A program made the position numbers and the translations under genes. The notes under the pieces were generated by a model. That model was not told where the DNA came from and ran no database searches. It saw only the letters and a program-made list of their open reading frames with translations. A stretch of 64,000 nt of DNA from Ceratothoa steindachneri (lineage: Eukaryota > Arthropoda > Malacostraca > Isopoda > Cymothoidae). The stretch is from NCBI GenBank assembly GCA_963969495.1, contig OZ018323.1, positions 76,596,583 to 76,660,582 on the forward strand. Reading direction: 5' to 3'. Of the stretch, positions 22,038-33,479 are shown one piece after another; position 1 is the first letter of the stretch, and every line of letters starts with the position of its first letter.

Positions 22038-22515
22038 TTGTTTATGGTTTCGACTGCGCTAGATAGAGGCCTTGATGGAGGCGGTTGCCCACAACAGGTT
22101 TGGTGGGAGATGAATAATGTTTGGGCCCCTTTTTATCGACCCCCTCCTCCATGAAGGTGAGCAATGTGGCTCCCTAAATAGGGGTGCTCAGTTATACATC
22201 CCGCTGCCTCAAGGACTGTATCATTTCCGCAGATGCCTAACCCCCTGTGACTATCAGGACAGTACCGCCGTGCGTGCAAGTGGGGAGCTAAGAACTTCCA
22301 GATACATCTATGTCCTGTCTCCATCACCATCAACTCTTGTCGCCGCAGGACTTGGTTGAGGGTAGGAAAAAAGTGAAAAGTAAGGAGATAAAGAGTAAAG
22401 TTGATAAGGAAACCTGCGCAAGGGAGAGATTTAGGTGCAGAAACGGCTGCGCCGTCCAACAGTTGCACACACTTAACCACAGTAACTAGCACCTGATGGC
22501 AAGGGCAGCCCAAGA

Positions 22516-22976
22516 CAATTCAGTAGTTGTGTGTGGCTGCAGTGCTATGTTAGGACTCCGGTCACTAGATGGAGCCTGCCTACGGAGTGGCACATAATGA
22601 CAAGGGGAGGCTTAGTTATAAAAGGCGACCTCGACTCACCTGATAACCCTGTTAGAGAGCTTTAGGGAAATATTTAGTGACTGGGCATTGTCAGTACCCA
22701 GCCCTTTCCACTCAGCAGAGCTACCGCCAGTTTGTCCGCGACTGCTTATTTGCAATAGACAAAAGGCTCACTGCCATATTCTCAGCTAGCCATACTATCG
22801 TATGGCTGATCCCTTATCCGCAACCCTGGGGACGCGCCCGGTGGTGGATGGTCGACCCACAATTTATATTACAGCTGAAGGATGGCGCGAGAAGCTTGGA
22901 ACTAAGATAACTAGTTCTGGACTGAGAAATATATACCTTATTTTCTCATGTTTAATGAGACATTAGATCAGCGTGT
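22516..22976. other. No gene recognised
   Basis: Sequence upstream of the minus-strand LINE; may include more of its 5' leader. No supported coding sequence. Confidence 0.4.
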
Positions 22977-23330
22977 GGTGCGCTGAAGTTAGGTGAATTG
23001 CGGTGAGGTCAGGTGAAGTGATGTTAAGTAAAGTAGGATTAGGTGAAGTGTGGTGAGGTCAGGCGAAGTGAAGTTAAGTAAAGTAGTGTAAGGTAAAGTG
23101 TGGTGAGGTTAGGTGCAATGTGATTAAATAAAGTGGAGTTACGTGAGGTAAAGTGTGGTGAGGTCAGGTAAGTGAGGTTAAGTAAAATAGTGTTAAGTGA
23201 AATGAGGTGGCCTTAGGTTAAGTAAAATGAATTTAGGTAAGGGAAAGAAAGTCGGTGAGGTTAGGTGATGAGAAGTTCGATGCTGTTAGGTGAAATTAAT
23301 TAGGTGATGTTAGTCAAGGTTATGCCACGA
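22977..23330 (+). repeat. Degenerate TTAGGTGAAGTG-type array, left part
   Basis: Diverged tandem units built from GGTTAGGTGAAGTG, GTGAGGTCAGGTGAAGTG and GTTAAGTAAAGTAG. It contains many TTAGG pentamers, the arthropod telomere unit, but at irregular spacing. A second block of the same character lies at 24,555-24,740, on the other side of a transposase remnant. Confidence 0.8.
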
Positions 23331-23523
23331 TTTTGTTCCTCCTTAAGGTCCTGGTCATGGTATATGGAGGACCCTGAAAAAGTTCTGTTACACTCAGTTT
23401 TATTATCTTTCTGGAGTTTTAGGTGTTTGGTATAAAAGTTTCTGCCAAACAAACTTAAAGTTCTACTTTTTGAGCACGTATTATTAAAACGTCTTTTCCA
23501 TTGTGTGGCGCAGGTGTGTCGAG

Positions 23524-24494
23524 ATGGAAGTGAAAAGAATCGAAAGTTCTACTCTCCTGCTCACGGGTCACAACAAATCTGACATCGCCGAGCAGCTCAA
23601 CGTTAGCCGGATAACTATTCAGATAGTGGCGTAGAGGCAAAAAACGGGGAATATTTTCAAAGATCGACCTCGTTCAAGCAGACCTCAAGTTGTAAACTGT
23701 TTAGCTGTGAGAAAAGTCTTCGAAAGTGCACTGAAGCTCAAAATGACAGCGCTATAGAAGAAGAACATCTCCGTGGCCACGGTATTCAGGGCCGTCATGG
23801 ATGAGGGTAGCAAGAGCTGCTCACCGACCGTATGCGAGAACAACGTCAAGAGCGCTATTATCGCCTTCTCAACGACTTGAAATGGCAAGGCAATTGAATT
23901 CTCGTTTTTTCTGATGAAAAAACCTTCAAGCTCGATCCTGTCCTCAACAATCCGAACGAGTGCTTGGTAAAATTTGGCCAGGATGTCTCCAAGGTCTGCT
24001 CTGTGTCCACGACCAAGCACCCGGCCTCCGAGATGTTGCTGAGTGCAGTCGCATCGAATGGCGAGAAAATGCGGCCGGTAAGGTTCGCGACCGGTTACAG
24101 GCTTACCTTGGCCGATTACGGGAACATCTTGGCTACTAAAATCATGCCCTGTCTGAGTAAGATCACAAAGAAGGTGTACTAAGTTTTCAGCAGGACGATG
24201 ACTCGGCCTACACGGCCAAGATCATGCAAGAGCAGTTGGGGTCGAACATGAACCTCTAGTCGAAGGACCTTTTGACCACCGCAATCGCCCGACCTCAATC
24301 TTTTCACTTAAAGCCTGTGGACGCATGTCGACGGCAAGGCCTGCAAAGTCCCCTACAGCAACGTCGACGAGTTGAAGTCTTCCGTCAGTTGCGTGTGAGC
24401 CAGCATGAGGAAGGACTTCGTCCACAAAGTATGCACGGTATTTAGGTCTCGCTTGGAGCGCGTGCTCACCGCCGAGGGCGACCACATTGACTAA
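23524..24494 (+). pseudogene. maT-like Tc1/mariner transposase, heavily decayed
   Basis: From ATG 23,524: MEVKRIESSTLLLTGHNKSD IAEQLNVSRITIQIV (helix-turn-helix), then FKDRPRSSRPQVV (a GRPR-type linker), ATVFRAVMDEG, a frame break, VFSDEKTFK-like text (near 23,905, with the first catalytic Asp), KFGQDVSKVCSVSTTKHPASEM, VASNGEKMRPV, and FQQDDDSAYTAKIM with the second Asp (near 24,194). The third block WPPQSPDLNPLDYSLW is damaged: F*PPQSPDLNLFT*SLW, so the third Asp and a Trp are lost (Trp codon to TGA). Spacing of the last two sites is about 36-37 residues, as in the maT branch. The end THVDGKACKV..RSRLERVLTAEGDHID is intact in frame. The ends of the element were not resolved. Confidence 0.82.
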
Positions 24495-24554
24495 TATTAC
24501 ATTTTAAACACTAACTTATTTGTTAAAACAATAAAATCGTGTCTAACTGCATAA

Positions 24555-24740
24555 AAGCTATCATAATGAGGTATATTGAAGGGAGGTTAGTTGAGGTGAT
24601 CTTTTTTTATTGTACGCTTAATGTGGTGGCCACCAGCGAAGTCACAGCCCCCTTAGTTGCGTTGAGGTTAGGTGAGGCATATTGAAATGGCGTTCGATGA
24701 AATAAAGTGTGGTTAATCGAAGGTGGATGAAGTGAGGTAT
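24555..24740 (+). repeat. Degenerate TTAGGTGAAGTG-type array, right part
   Basis: Continues the pattern of 22,977-23,330 (GAGGTTAGTTGAGGTGAT.., GTTGAGGTTAGGTGAGGC.., GGATGAAGTGAGGTATG). The flanking of the maT-like gene by both blocks suggests the transposon jumped into the array. Confidence 0.65.
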
Positions 24741-24899
24741 GTTTAAGAATATGTTGGAGTATGTTTTCATGCATGTGTCCAATACAACTGTAAAGCAAAA
24801 TAAAAGAAGATTTTTATAACCTTTTCAACTATCTAAAATGACGATGCTATTGAAATCGATGAAATCCTGGGATCTGTATAAGGTATGTTACAGTCCAAA

Positions 24900-26122
24900 T
24901 GTCATCATATTTGTTGATAAATATGATATTTCATGTCAACAGGATCGATAATGATATAATAATGGCAAAAACACGTAACTGTACAGTGAAGGAAAGAAGT
25001 CTGAGAGGCATGCTGGACGGGAAGGGTCTCAGCTGTTGATAAATCGCCCGGAGGGCCGGTGGATCACATCCAGGTGCTGCAGAAGTGTTGAGGATCCGAG
25101 AAAGTGGGAACATCCAAAACCGACCTTGTTTTGGACGATTAAGAGTCAGTACGTAACGTGATGACAGGTCTCTGCCTCGCATGAGCCTTCAGGATCGTAA
25201 TAAAACTGCAGTCCAGCTGCAATATTAATGGACAAAGGAAGGTCAGTCTAATGCATCCGTCAGAACAGTAGGTCACAGACTGCTTGCACAAAGTCTGACC
25301 TCATCTAAAGACCACCATAAACACTGATCAACCTTCAGCAGAAACGACGTTGACTGTCTGTGAAACGTGTTCACCGCGACTGCGTATGTGGGGACGTGCA
25401 TATGGTCCAAAGAGTCCAGGTTCCAGTTATTCTCTATCCCAGGAAACCCGCTATGTAATGGTAGTAGGTGGCTGGATGTCAATTTCAGAGGTGGGTCGTC
25501 TCACCGATTGTAATGGCACCATGAATTCAGAAGACTACCAAGCTTTTGTTAGGGATTTCATGCCGCCCTCAACCCGAGACCACTCTAGAAAGGCCCGAAA
25601 TGTGATATTTCCAGCTGTAAAATGCCCCATGTCACAAGTCTGCGTCCACCATATGGACTGACCTCCTCATCTTTTAGATATCAATCCAATGCAAAACCTT
25701 TGGCAGGACCTAAAAATACCCGTAAGACGTCATCAGCCAACCTCCAGTGAGCAACTGAAAGCAGACATCACTGAGGAGAGGTCCAATATTACGGCCCTCA
25801 AATGCCACACCCTCGTAGAGAGCGCCTCGAAGAATAAATGTTTTCATTTCCACCAAGCTACTGAGCTTCCCGTATCACTTTGGCGTGGGTTTAATTTTCT
25901 CATTGTTTCATCGCTTATTTGCTATATGTTGCTTATGTTGCTACATGTTTTGAGAAACTTTTTTATTTTATTCATTCTTGTCGGTTGTTTGCAGCATATA
26001 TAACTTATTGCAATTTGTTACTCTTTATTTCACTATTATATGAAAATTGCTAAGAAAATAGAAACTCTTAACCCTGCATTTATATAATTTCCGAGGCGTC
26101 CAAAAAATTGGGCCGCGACTCT
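24900..26122 (+). mobile_element. Tc1-like element (DD34E type), degenerate
   Basis: Contains a decayed transposase and a 3' noncoding part that matches, in reverse orientation, the Tc1-like fragment surrounding the mariner at 47.6-48.7 kb (TATATGTTGCTTATG.. / TTTATTTCACTATTA..). The right terminal repeat is readable as GGCGTCCAAAAAATTGGGCC.. to about 26,122, a decayed form of the end repeat at 47,559 (CAGAGGCGGCCAAAGGTTTT). The left terminal repeat was not found; the left border is approximate. Confidence 0.72.
24962..26003 (+). pseudogene. Tc1-like transposase
   Basis: From ATG 24,962 (MAKTRNCTVKERSLRGML) with the DNA-binding half broken by stops: RLRVST*RDDRSLPRMSLQD and NASVRTVGHRLLAQSLTS. 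The catalytic half is in frame from about 25,350: ARAYGPKSPGSSYSL-like text, VVGGWMSISEVGRLTDCNGTMNSEDYQAFV. The block FQQDNAPCHTA is degraded to FPAVKCPMSQVCVHH (second Asp lost). SPDLNPIENLW reads HLLDINPMQNLWQDL, so the catalytic Glu is Gln. It ends ..TEERSNITALKCHTLVESASKN; the 34-residue spacing is that of the DD34E Tc1 family. Non-functional on several counts. Confidence 0.82.
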
Positions 26123-26339
26123 ATGATTATGATACATGACGCTAAAAGACTAACGCAAAAATGCGAGATATTTGGAATGTGATAAATAAGGTTATGTTTT
26201 TTGCCTTCTTTAATCCAGAAGCGTACTTTTAGTGTCTGGTAGCGAGCTTTTTCTCAAAAGTGGTATCAAACCACTTTATTGTTTATATGTGACGCCTTGC
26301 GACAATAGTTAGAAAGGAAGGATAGGAGGAAGAACTCAT

Positions 26340-27100
26340 AATACTCGAAAGTTTTATTAGCCAACGTTTTGCTCGTCTCGAACTTCTTCGGGGCAATGAG
26401 TTTGTGTTCAAGTTAAATCTGAGGTGATAAGGTTATAGTAGTGAAAAGAGGATAAAGTAGAAGATTGGAAATGTAGGCAAGTCGCCTAGTGATCATGCCT
26501 ATCGCTGTCATTTGATGTGATATTTACATCTATATTGCAGGTATCGTGTATTGTTTCTTGATATGGTGGCGTTCAACTCGTTTTTTCGTTTTCTTATGCA
26601 TTTTTATTTTTACATTTGTTTTCGTCTTGTGTTGTCTTCGCTGTTTCTTTATTGCTTAGTGTTTATGTGCTTTTGTGGCTTAGCTATAGATCCGATTCGT
26701 GGTGATTTGTTTGTTGTTTTAGGGTAGTTTAATTCACATTCCTGTTGTCTTGTTGTTATGTTCGGGTGCTAGATCATAACGGAATTTTTTTCATATTTAA
26801 ATGTCTTCATCGGGTGGGTATTCTTTATTGGTTGTTAATTTATTAATTTCTTATTGATTCTGATGTTGGTTCATTGCACTTCTTCACGCAAAGAATGGCG
26901 TTTCTTCTCCTTTTTGAGTAAGTTTACGGAGCTAGGGAATCTTTCATGGCTTCTTGCTGTCCGGTTTTTATTGATCAATAATCTAAGCTCATCACATAAT
27001 TATTCCATTTTTTTCTATTTTGTTTTTGCTCTTTCTTCTATTATCTTATTCAGGAATTTCAAACCGGCCTTTCTGTGCAGACCTTTCTGTCTCCTTCTTT
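26340..27100 (-). repeat. Probable PLE-derived 3' tail with hammerhead-like core
   Basis: On the minus strand CCCGAAGAA, a hairpin GTTCG-AGA-CGAGC, then AAAACGTTGGCTAATAAAAC (about 26,400 to 26,345). The order (outer strand, core, stem II hairpin, A-rich core, short ACG.T, outer strand) matches the layout of PLE-associated hammerhead-like motifs. Sequence before it on the minus strand (to about 27,100) is A-rich noncoding, as expected for a tail. Outer stem is only CC/GG plus neighbours. Confidence 0.4.
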
Positions 27101-27731
27101 TCTTCTCCGGTTACCTGTAATTATGTACACACACTTATTCTGCACTCCCTGTAGTAACCTCTTCTGTGATTATTTATGCACAGAGTAGTGTGGAGGCGGG
27201 TTACAAAAGTATAACTCTTACGAGAGCCGCGAATTGCTTCTTTTTCTTGCATTCTTTTTTGTTCATGAAGAAATAGAGAGTTTTGACTGCTGCTGAGGTC
27301 CTGTAATCCTATCTGAGACATTATTCCTATGCCCGTTATAAGTAAACTTCAACGCAAGTATATTGCACTATGTGTAATATGGATAGCATCTATTTCCTAC
27401 CCTTACATCCGATAGCAAGTTTCTTCCGATTGACACTATCTTGAATTTTGCACATGAGCTTACATAGGCGCGTTATTGTATGGACATTGTATAATCAGAC
27501 AGACATCATCCGCGAAATAAATGTTGAGTCAAGTGGGGTTTCCGGGTTCTAGGGACTCAGGCACTCACCTTTGGGGAGCTCTACTCTAAAGCAGAATTTA
27601 GGGCTGCCCAGGTTCTCATTAATAATGTACGCAGTTCTCCATGACGTAGTCACAGAGAGTTAGTTCTTTCTAAGTTTTCACTTCGTCCAAGCTAAAGAAT
27701 CTTAAGCTGCATCCCCCTTTTCCGCACCTTA
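27101..27731. other. No gene recognised
   Basis: T-rich noncoding DNA with short frames lacking recognisable motifs. Confidence 0.4.
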
Positions 27732-28680
27732 TCAAATACTTTTGATAAATTTCAATATACAATATCCTGATAACGCCCTTCCCATTTGGTTTGGGCAATT
27801 TTCTCTGTAATGACCCTGATTGCCATCTCTGTGCTGCTTCTTGGCAGTTGCCAGATAGGCGCTATTAAAAAAATATGTTCTTCTTCTCTTTCTGAGGCCA
27901 AATTGGCGAGTGTTGTATAGAAAGTTCTCCATGTGAGTGGCAAGCGGCGAAATGGAGTAGTAGCTCTGCTTCCTCGTCTGCCACTTTCCCGGCTTGGCTA
28001 TGAAAATCATCCTAATCGCTTTGAACGCATGTGAGATAGAGCCTGTGTTGAGATAAACTCTGAATATTTTCTTTTTCATTTCTTCTATAAAGATTGGTGA
28101 TGCATTTTGATAGTGTATTTATGCTAACCCAAGTTTTTCTGAGGCTTTTTGGCGGAATGTGCGGAGTGCAACTAGTAGTACTTCTATTGTTATCTCGGCT
28201 TCTCCATTACGTTGTCTATCTCTTGCCAAATCCACCTGGTGGTGTGGCTGCGTCATATGTATGTAAGTGTTAAGCTCGTCTATTATTTTTGTGCCCGTAC
28301 TCTATAATCTTCATGTCCATTTTCGTTAATACTAAAAATATTTTTCCAGTGCTCTCTCAAGATTAACTCGATATCTTCTTGTTCCGTTCTTACTATCCTT
28401 CTTTCGTTTGACTTTCATTCCCTTCTTCTTGTCTGAGGCTCTTCTTAATCTTCTTTTTTATGGCTAAATTTCTTGGGAAATGCCTCTTAATCGAAGTCAT
28501 CAATTGACCCGTCCCATTGTCTCCACTTTTGTTCCACAATAAATTGGATAAATTCGGTTTTTATTTCTTTGCTTCTCTCGATGTTATAGATTGATGCTTT
28601 TCTGAGGTTTACCTGATATAGTTCCACCAGTTCACGGTACAAATTTTTCATATAGTCCGCCCATCTATAAGTCAAGATGG
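27732..28680 (-). pseudogene. LINE reverse transcriptase fragment
   Basis: On the minus strand, IFRVYLNTGSISHAFKAIRM followed by IFIAKPGKWQTRKQSYYSISPL resembles the LINE RT segment in which a W-K/V-x-VxFIPKPGK motif precedes SYRPISL. The text upstream (28,675-28,490: YRWADYMKNLYRELVELYQ..) is open but unrecognised and stops interrupt the link. The catalytic motifs are not seen. I read it as a decayed Jockey/R1-type piece; confidence is limited. Confidence 0.45.
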
Positions 28681-29427
28681 ATTTTTACACAAAATTGTCA
28701 AAGGAATTGTGACATCTGACTGTAAAGTGGTAAAGTTAGTGTGAGTGATAAGAAGTAGAGGGTAGTTTGAAGAAAAATGGTGAAGTTGGAAGAAAGTAAT
28801 AAATTGCGAAAAGGATATTATATGCTTGGAATCAAGATAATCACTGTTCATATATTTTGTGTATTATTGTTGTTTGATGTTTTGTGCACGGCTTTCAACT
28901 CGTTGTCGTTAGGTTAATGTAGCGTTTAGTAGGTGAGTTGTAGAACTTTCCAGTACTAATGCCCTGATTCTGCTCCTTCACTGTCATATTGACACCTCTC
29001 TAGGTCACACTGTAGGGCATTCATTCACTGTATGGAATTTGTTATTTACTGCTTGTTTCTTTGTGCGGCACAGGTTACCAATCTCTATGCCGGGTTGTAA
29101 TGCAATGTCTGTGGAGATCCTGAAGGCTGCCTGCAACGTGGCTGCTAATGGGACAGTGGGAGTTGCAATGGTATTCTTGCGTGTTCGCACTTGTCATCTG
29201 TGGCTCTTTCCCTGATTACCAGGGCTTTTTGTCTAGCTTATAGGATCAAGGCCTCCGGGTAGCTTAGCTTCTTGAATGAACACCTCACCGTCGAAAAATT
29301 CTTGATTGCATATCCTGTGTGCCTTCATGAAGAAGCCATGGTTCTATGGCCAGCATGGCATTTTAGGCACTTCTCTGTCTTCAGAGTGCAGTCACGGAAT
29401 TAGAGACTTTCTTGTCTGCAGTCTGAG
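28681..29427. other. No gene recognised; possible LINE ORF1 debris
   Basis: On the minus strand near 29,380 a KCLKCHAGHRTMAS string could be part of a CCHC zinc knuckle, with no other support. The rest shows no coding pattern. Confidence 0.3.
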
Positions 29428-30415
29428 TAATAATAATAATAATAATTATAGGTATTTATAATGCGCCCTTCAAGGCTGTTAGCCCTCCCAGAGGGCAGGT
29501 TGTGTAGCGAGTATAACGAAATTTTACAGGGGAGAGAATGCAATTCTGAAGAGATGAGTCTTCAGGAGACGTTTAAAGGTAACAAGGGAGGTAGATGATC
29601 GGACTTCAGCAGGAAGAACATTCCAGAGTCTCGAAGCACAAACTGAGAAGGAACGGCCACCCAGAGCAGAGGACAGAACGAGGAGTGTTCAGGAGGGGAG
29701 CGAGGTTAGACCAGAGTGCCTGAGGAGTTTGACGACGGGAGAGGGCAGACGAGAGATAAGGTGGAGCCTCGAGGTTTAGGGCCTTGTAGGTGATGAGAAA
29801 AATTTTATAGTGGGTACGGAAGCGAATAGGTAACCAGTGTAGCTCCTGTAACAGTGGCATCGAAGAAGGAGCCGGGCAGCATAATTTTAAACTAGTTGTA
29901 ATAGGCGAAATGACGAAGAAGGGAGATTCACTAGAAGAGAATTACAGTAGTCCAAGCGTGAGGTGACGAAGGCTTCGTCGATCAAAATGAGATCGAACAC
30001 GTGAGAAGTTGCGGAGGAAACCGAAGGAAGACTTACAGATACGATGGATGTGCGGTTTAAACGAGAGTTGTTCGTCGAAAATAACATCAAGATTACAGAC
30101 GGTATCAGAGAAGGCGACATTGGTTTTCCGAAGGTTAAGGGAGGGAAAGAGAGCTTTGGATTTCTCCACCATCGAAGCGGTACCAACAAGGAGAACTTCA
30201 GTTTTATCGTGGTTAAGTTTGAGAAAGTTGTCAGACAGCCATTCGTTTATGGAGGTGTAGGCTGAAAGGAGCTTGGTAATTGATTGAGAGAAGGACACAG
30301 GGAATGAGGAAAGGTATATCTGAGTGTCATCAGCATAGAGGTGGAAGGACAGGCCCAAATCGCGAAGAAGGGAGCCAAGAGGAAGTTAGTAGATGCGAAA
30401 GAGGATGGAAGTAGA
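29428..30415 (-). pseudogene. L2/Rex1-like LINE, 5'-truncated ORF2 end
   Basis: Minus strand, RT catalytic motif to 3' end. From 30,410: YLLPLGSLLRDLGLSFHLYADDTQIYLS with intact YADD, SINEWLSDNFLKLNHDKTEVLLVGT, NLRKTNVAFSDTVCNLDVIFDEQLSFKPHIHRICKSSFGFLRN, then a frame change into DEAFVTSRLDYCNSLLVNLPSSS (29,960) and LLQELHWLPIRFRTHYKIFLITYKALNLEAPPYLS (29,850-29,750). These are signature blocks of L2/Rex1-type LINEs. The element ends in an (ATT)n tail on the minus strand ((AAT)n at 29,430-29,448). It begins inside RT, so it is a standard 5' truncation. The frame is relatively well kept, suggesting a younger insertion. Confidence 0.9.
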
Positions 30416-32559
30416 GCTTTTTTCCTTATTTTACGACATCTTTTATATGGGCTCATTTTTGTTGATTTTCAATTTCCGTTTTGATTTTTGGGGGGATGTG
30501 TTCACCCACCCAGCTCTCGACCTTGCGGCAGATTACACTTCTAATGGCCGCTACTTGTGATGAAGTTTTCGTTTACATTCCGATTTACTCCAATATTGTT
30601 TCTCTCTCCCTAGAAAGTAGTTAGATGATCTCTCCCATTTCTGCCCAAAATGCGATGTAGCCAGCGAGAGCTTTAATGAGCTTTACCAAAGCTATTGGTA
30701 ACCCTGCAAACAGTGCTTTGGAGGCAGGGCATTCTGTATAAAGCTTTCATTTGGGTAAGGTCATCAGCAGAACTCTATTTGAGTTCTGCTGATGAAAAAA
30801 AAGAAAAGAAAATGTCAAGACCAAAAAGAAAAGAGCGAAAAAAACATGATCTCAATTAGAAAATAAGCACAAGGACTGCTCGGAATAATCAGAAGATGAA
30901 ACGAGCTTGGAAAAAATTAAGTATTTTACGAGTATACTCGTACGAGTATCTAAATAAAAGATAGGGAGAATGTTCACAGGATAAAGTGGAAAGCGAGGGC
31001 TCTTGGAAAGTACAAGGAAAAAGAAGGATGAAGATTGTAACAGAGAGGCAATAACGGCAAGGAAAATTGTTTTCAATATATACATAACAAATAAAATAAA
31101 TATCTCAAGCAATGGAATAAAGCCGACATTATCACGGGAATAAGGAACAGCAAATCTAAATGCACCAGATTACGACGATCCGGAAATTTAGGAGATAATA
31201 TAGGCAGTAAACGTGGGGGAGGGACAATAAATGTCTCAAAGAGGTGTTTCTGGCTCGGACAGTGAACTTGAACAAAATGAACAATGGTACGAACCATTCG
31301 ATCCGGAATACTAGAAAAAGAAAATAGAACAAAGTAATGGTATTGGAAAGAAAAAACAAGAATAGGAAAAGAGGAATGGTAGTGGAAAAAGCAACTTAAA
31401 GATAGTAAAATACGGTACAAAACTCAATAAATCTAGGAAAGGAAGAAGCATAAAATAAGCAAGTTGGAAAAGGAGGAAGATACAATTGGAATATTAAAAG
31501 AACTACAGAAAATTCGAAGAAAAAAACACGAAAGAATTAGGGAAAGGATACGACACTGCTAGTGATCTACATCATTACATAAAACACATTAACTCCTAAA
31601 CTTATACTATACAATCACTTCCGTCTATATTTTCTATTAATCTTTACATATTCTATAGGGGTTAAAGCTTTATAGGGGTCACCAGTATATGGTAAAGGTG
31701 AATTAAATGAATGATCTCCAATGGATTAATTTTCTGACTCCAAAGATGAATTCTTCCCTGTGTTCTTATTTTGGCTACGCCTACCGAAGGCTTAGGGTAA
31801 TCGAGGTAAAGAAGGACGTTGCAAAAATATATATTTTATTCTAATATTGGCCTATAACGGGAAAAGCTTCACGTCAAGAAGTTACTTTGCGGGCGTCTAG
31901 CAGTCTATATATACTGAACGTGAAGTATTAAATTCTGGAGCGACAAGACTTGGTGTATACGGGTAAGATAATACTTCATAACAATCTCATTGCTCGCCTA
32001 TATATACATTTTCATTTTCAGGGGAGCGTCATTTAGATTCGACTCCGGGACAAATCTGTCGACGGGGCCTATTAGTTCCACCCTAAAGGGCGAAGTTTTG
32101 AATGGCTCTGTATCACAATTTGCTTACATCACCCAGCTAATCTAGCTATTCTATGACCCGATTTTACAAAACTATTATAATTTCCTTTGGTTGGACTTTG
32201 TATTTACTCAGGTGTTCCGTAGACTTCCGTCTTCTGATAATTCTATCCCGAAAAGTGAATTGTTTGTATATTCGTTTCCTCTTGTTTTCTTTGGTATCTT
32301 GACCTTTTTTTCCCTTTTCTCGCGTTCGCCCTTTTTGTATTTTCCGCGCGTTAGGATTTAATGAGACCACCGCGCGTCCATTTTGTGGAGTTTCTTGCTG
32401 GGCCTTTTGAATCTTGTAACTTGGTGCCAGTAGCCTACCTATTGAATAAACCAATCACCACAATTCTACACTCTTCTACTCTTTTTCCTACTCTTTAGGC
32501 ATCAAATCAAAACAAAAATGTCTTGTCTATTCTTGTCACTCTGAGGAAGTGAAGTAGTG
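30416..32559. other. No gene recognised
   Basis: A-rich, then T-rich DNA with no motif-bearing frame on either strand; open frames at 31,073-31,420 (minus) and 32,164-32,454 (minus) are Leu/Phe- or Lys/Arg-rich and unrecognised. One striking perfect hairpin lies at 30,761-30,795. Confidence 0.45.
30761..30795. other. Perfect 15-bp inverted repeat, 5-base loop
   Basis: TCATCAGCAGAACTC, loop TATTT, GAGTTCTGCTGATGA, followed by an A-rich run. Fifteen perfect pairs. Nothing nearby suggests a gene terminator; it may be a small foldback or the junction of an inverted duplication. Confidence 0.92.
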
Positions 32560-32930
32560 GTGGGGCCGGTTCAGATATTTTATACGCATGTGCGCGCGCG
32601 TTAGTGTACGTACATATATGTACACATTCATGCACAGCCAAGTTGTCCTAAGTTTTGGAGCAGAGCTATTAGTTTATTGTTTCCCTGAGGCCCGTTCAGA
32701 TAGTTAATACTCACATGCGTGCGTATATATATGTATGCACATATATACATGCGTACACATCTAGCTGTCTTAAGCTAGAGACCAGAGGCTTATCGTACCC
32801 TGGGGCCCCCGTTCAGATAGTTCATACGCACATGCGCGTGCACGTTTGTGTAGATACACAGATGTAAGTGTACGTACACAGTCTAGCCGTCTAGAGCTTG
32901 GAACCGTTAGGTTTATCGCTAATCTTTTCA
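32560..32930 (+). repeat. Three-copy ~120-bp tandem repeat rich in alternating purine-pyrimidine
   Basis: Units begin CCGTTCAGATAGTTAATAC or close variants at about 32,567, 32,690 and 32,808 (spacing about 123 and 118). Each carries a CACATGCGCGTGC/TGTGTACGTACATATATG-type alternating stretch and ends in CTAGCCGTCTAGAG/CTTGGAACC-like text. Alternating CG/TG/TA stretches are prone to Z-DNA. Confidence 0.85.
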
Positions 32931-33479
32931 TGGCTTTTATTTCGCGAAATTAACCCTAATTTGTAGTGCAGTAGGGGATAGGGGATTATCGATAAGCCTA
33001 AGTGTGCGAAAATTATCCTTATGTACACGAGTACTAAGGTTTATAAAGTACTAATATATTTAATTCACCCTACCATCGTTAGCGAGGCAAGGGATTCTAT
33101 TCTTATTCCTGTTTATTCCTTTCTATGCCGTATACCCCATTACCGACCCTTCCTACCCCACTTCTGCTCTCTCTCTCTCTCATAAAGAAAGTAGAGGGAG
33201 AGTTGACGCCTCCTTGTTGCGGGAAGAGAGCTTGTGTGTACCTTTGACTTTTCGAGCTATGTCGGCGGGGGTACCTCTTCTGGGTACCCCTGGTAGGGCT
33301 TCCCTTGTCGATTTGGTCGGAAACGAGGTTCCAGACTAAGTACGTCATTCCTTCCTTTTTCTACTCTATCCTTCTCCTCTTTTACTTTTATCCTATCTCT
33401 CCCACTTATACAAAAAGAAAAAAACAAAAAAAGCCTACTCCTATCATGTCACTATTTCCCTTTTTTCCCTCTATCTACA
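32931..33479. other. No gene; (CT)n tract
   Basis: Contains a short CTCTCTCTCTCTCTCTC run at 33,165-33,181. The CR1 5' end may lie in this region but no border was identified. Confidence 0.4.

Larger units (their letters stand above)
18965..22515 (-). mobile_element. Non-LTR retrotransposon (endonuclease-RT LINE), nearly full length
   Basis: Minus-strand element of about 3.55 kb. Reading from 22,515: a GC-richer leader (GGGCTGCCCTTGCCATCAGG..), an apurinic-type endonuclease starting with MKLKLECWNIRTL at 22,037, a linker, reverse transcriptase, and the C-terminal LIRMSE-type block near 19,340. The C-terminal text (ECDLTRQILYGELRDGYHSPG..KKRFKDQIKATLKQC) is the conserved end of a LINE family common in marine invertebrates and fish. 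Clade assignment (RTE/I-like) is uncertain. Frameshifts and stops occur throughout. Confidence 0.85.

Noticed and set aside
23400..23460. Left terminal repeat of the maT-like element
   Set aside because: AAAAAGTTCTGTTACAC at 23,377 and its possible partner near 24,540 match too weakly to claim.
30009..30265. Two plus-strand frames of 73-83 codons
   Set aside because: Antisense to the L2/Rex1-like reverse transcriptase, whose motifs (YADD and others) are clear on the minus strand.
32400..32460. Possible primer-binding site (TTGGTGCCAG) of an LTR element
   Set aside because: No matching LTR, gag or pol text adjacent; a ten-base match is not enough.
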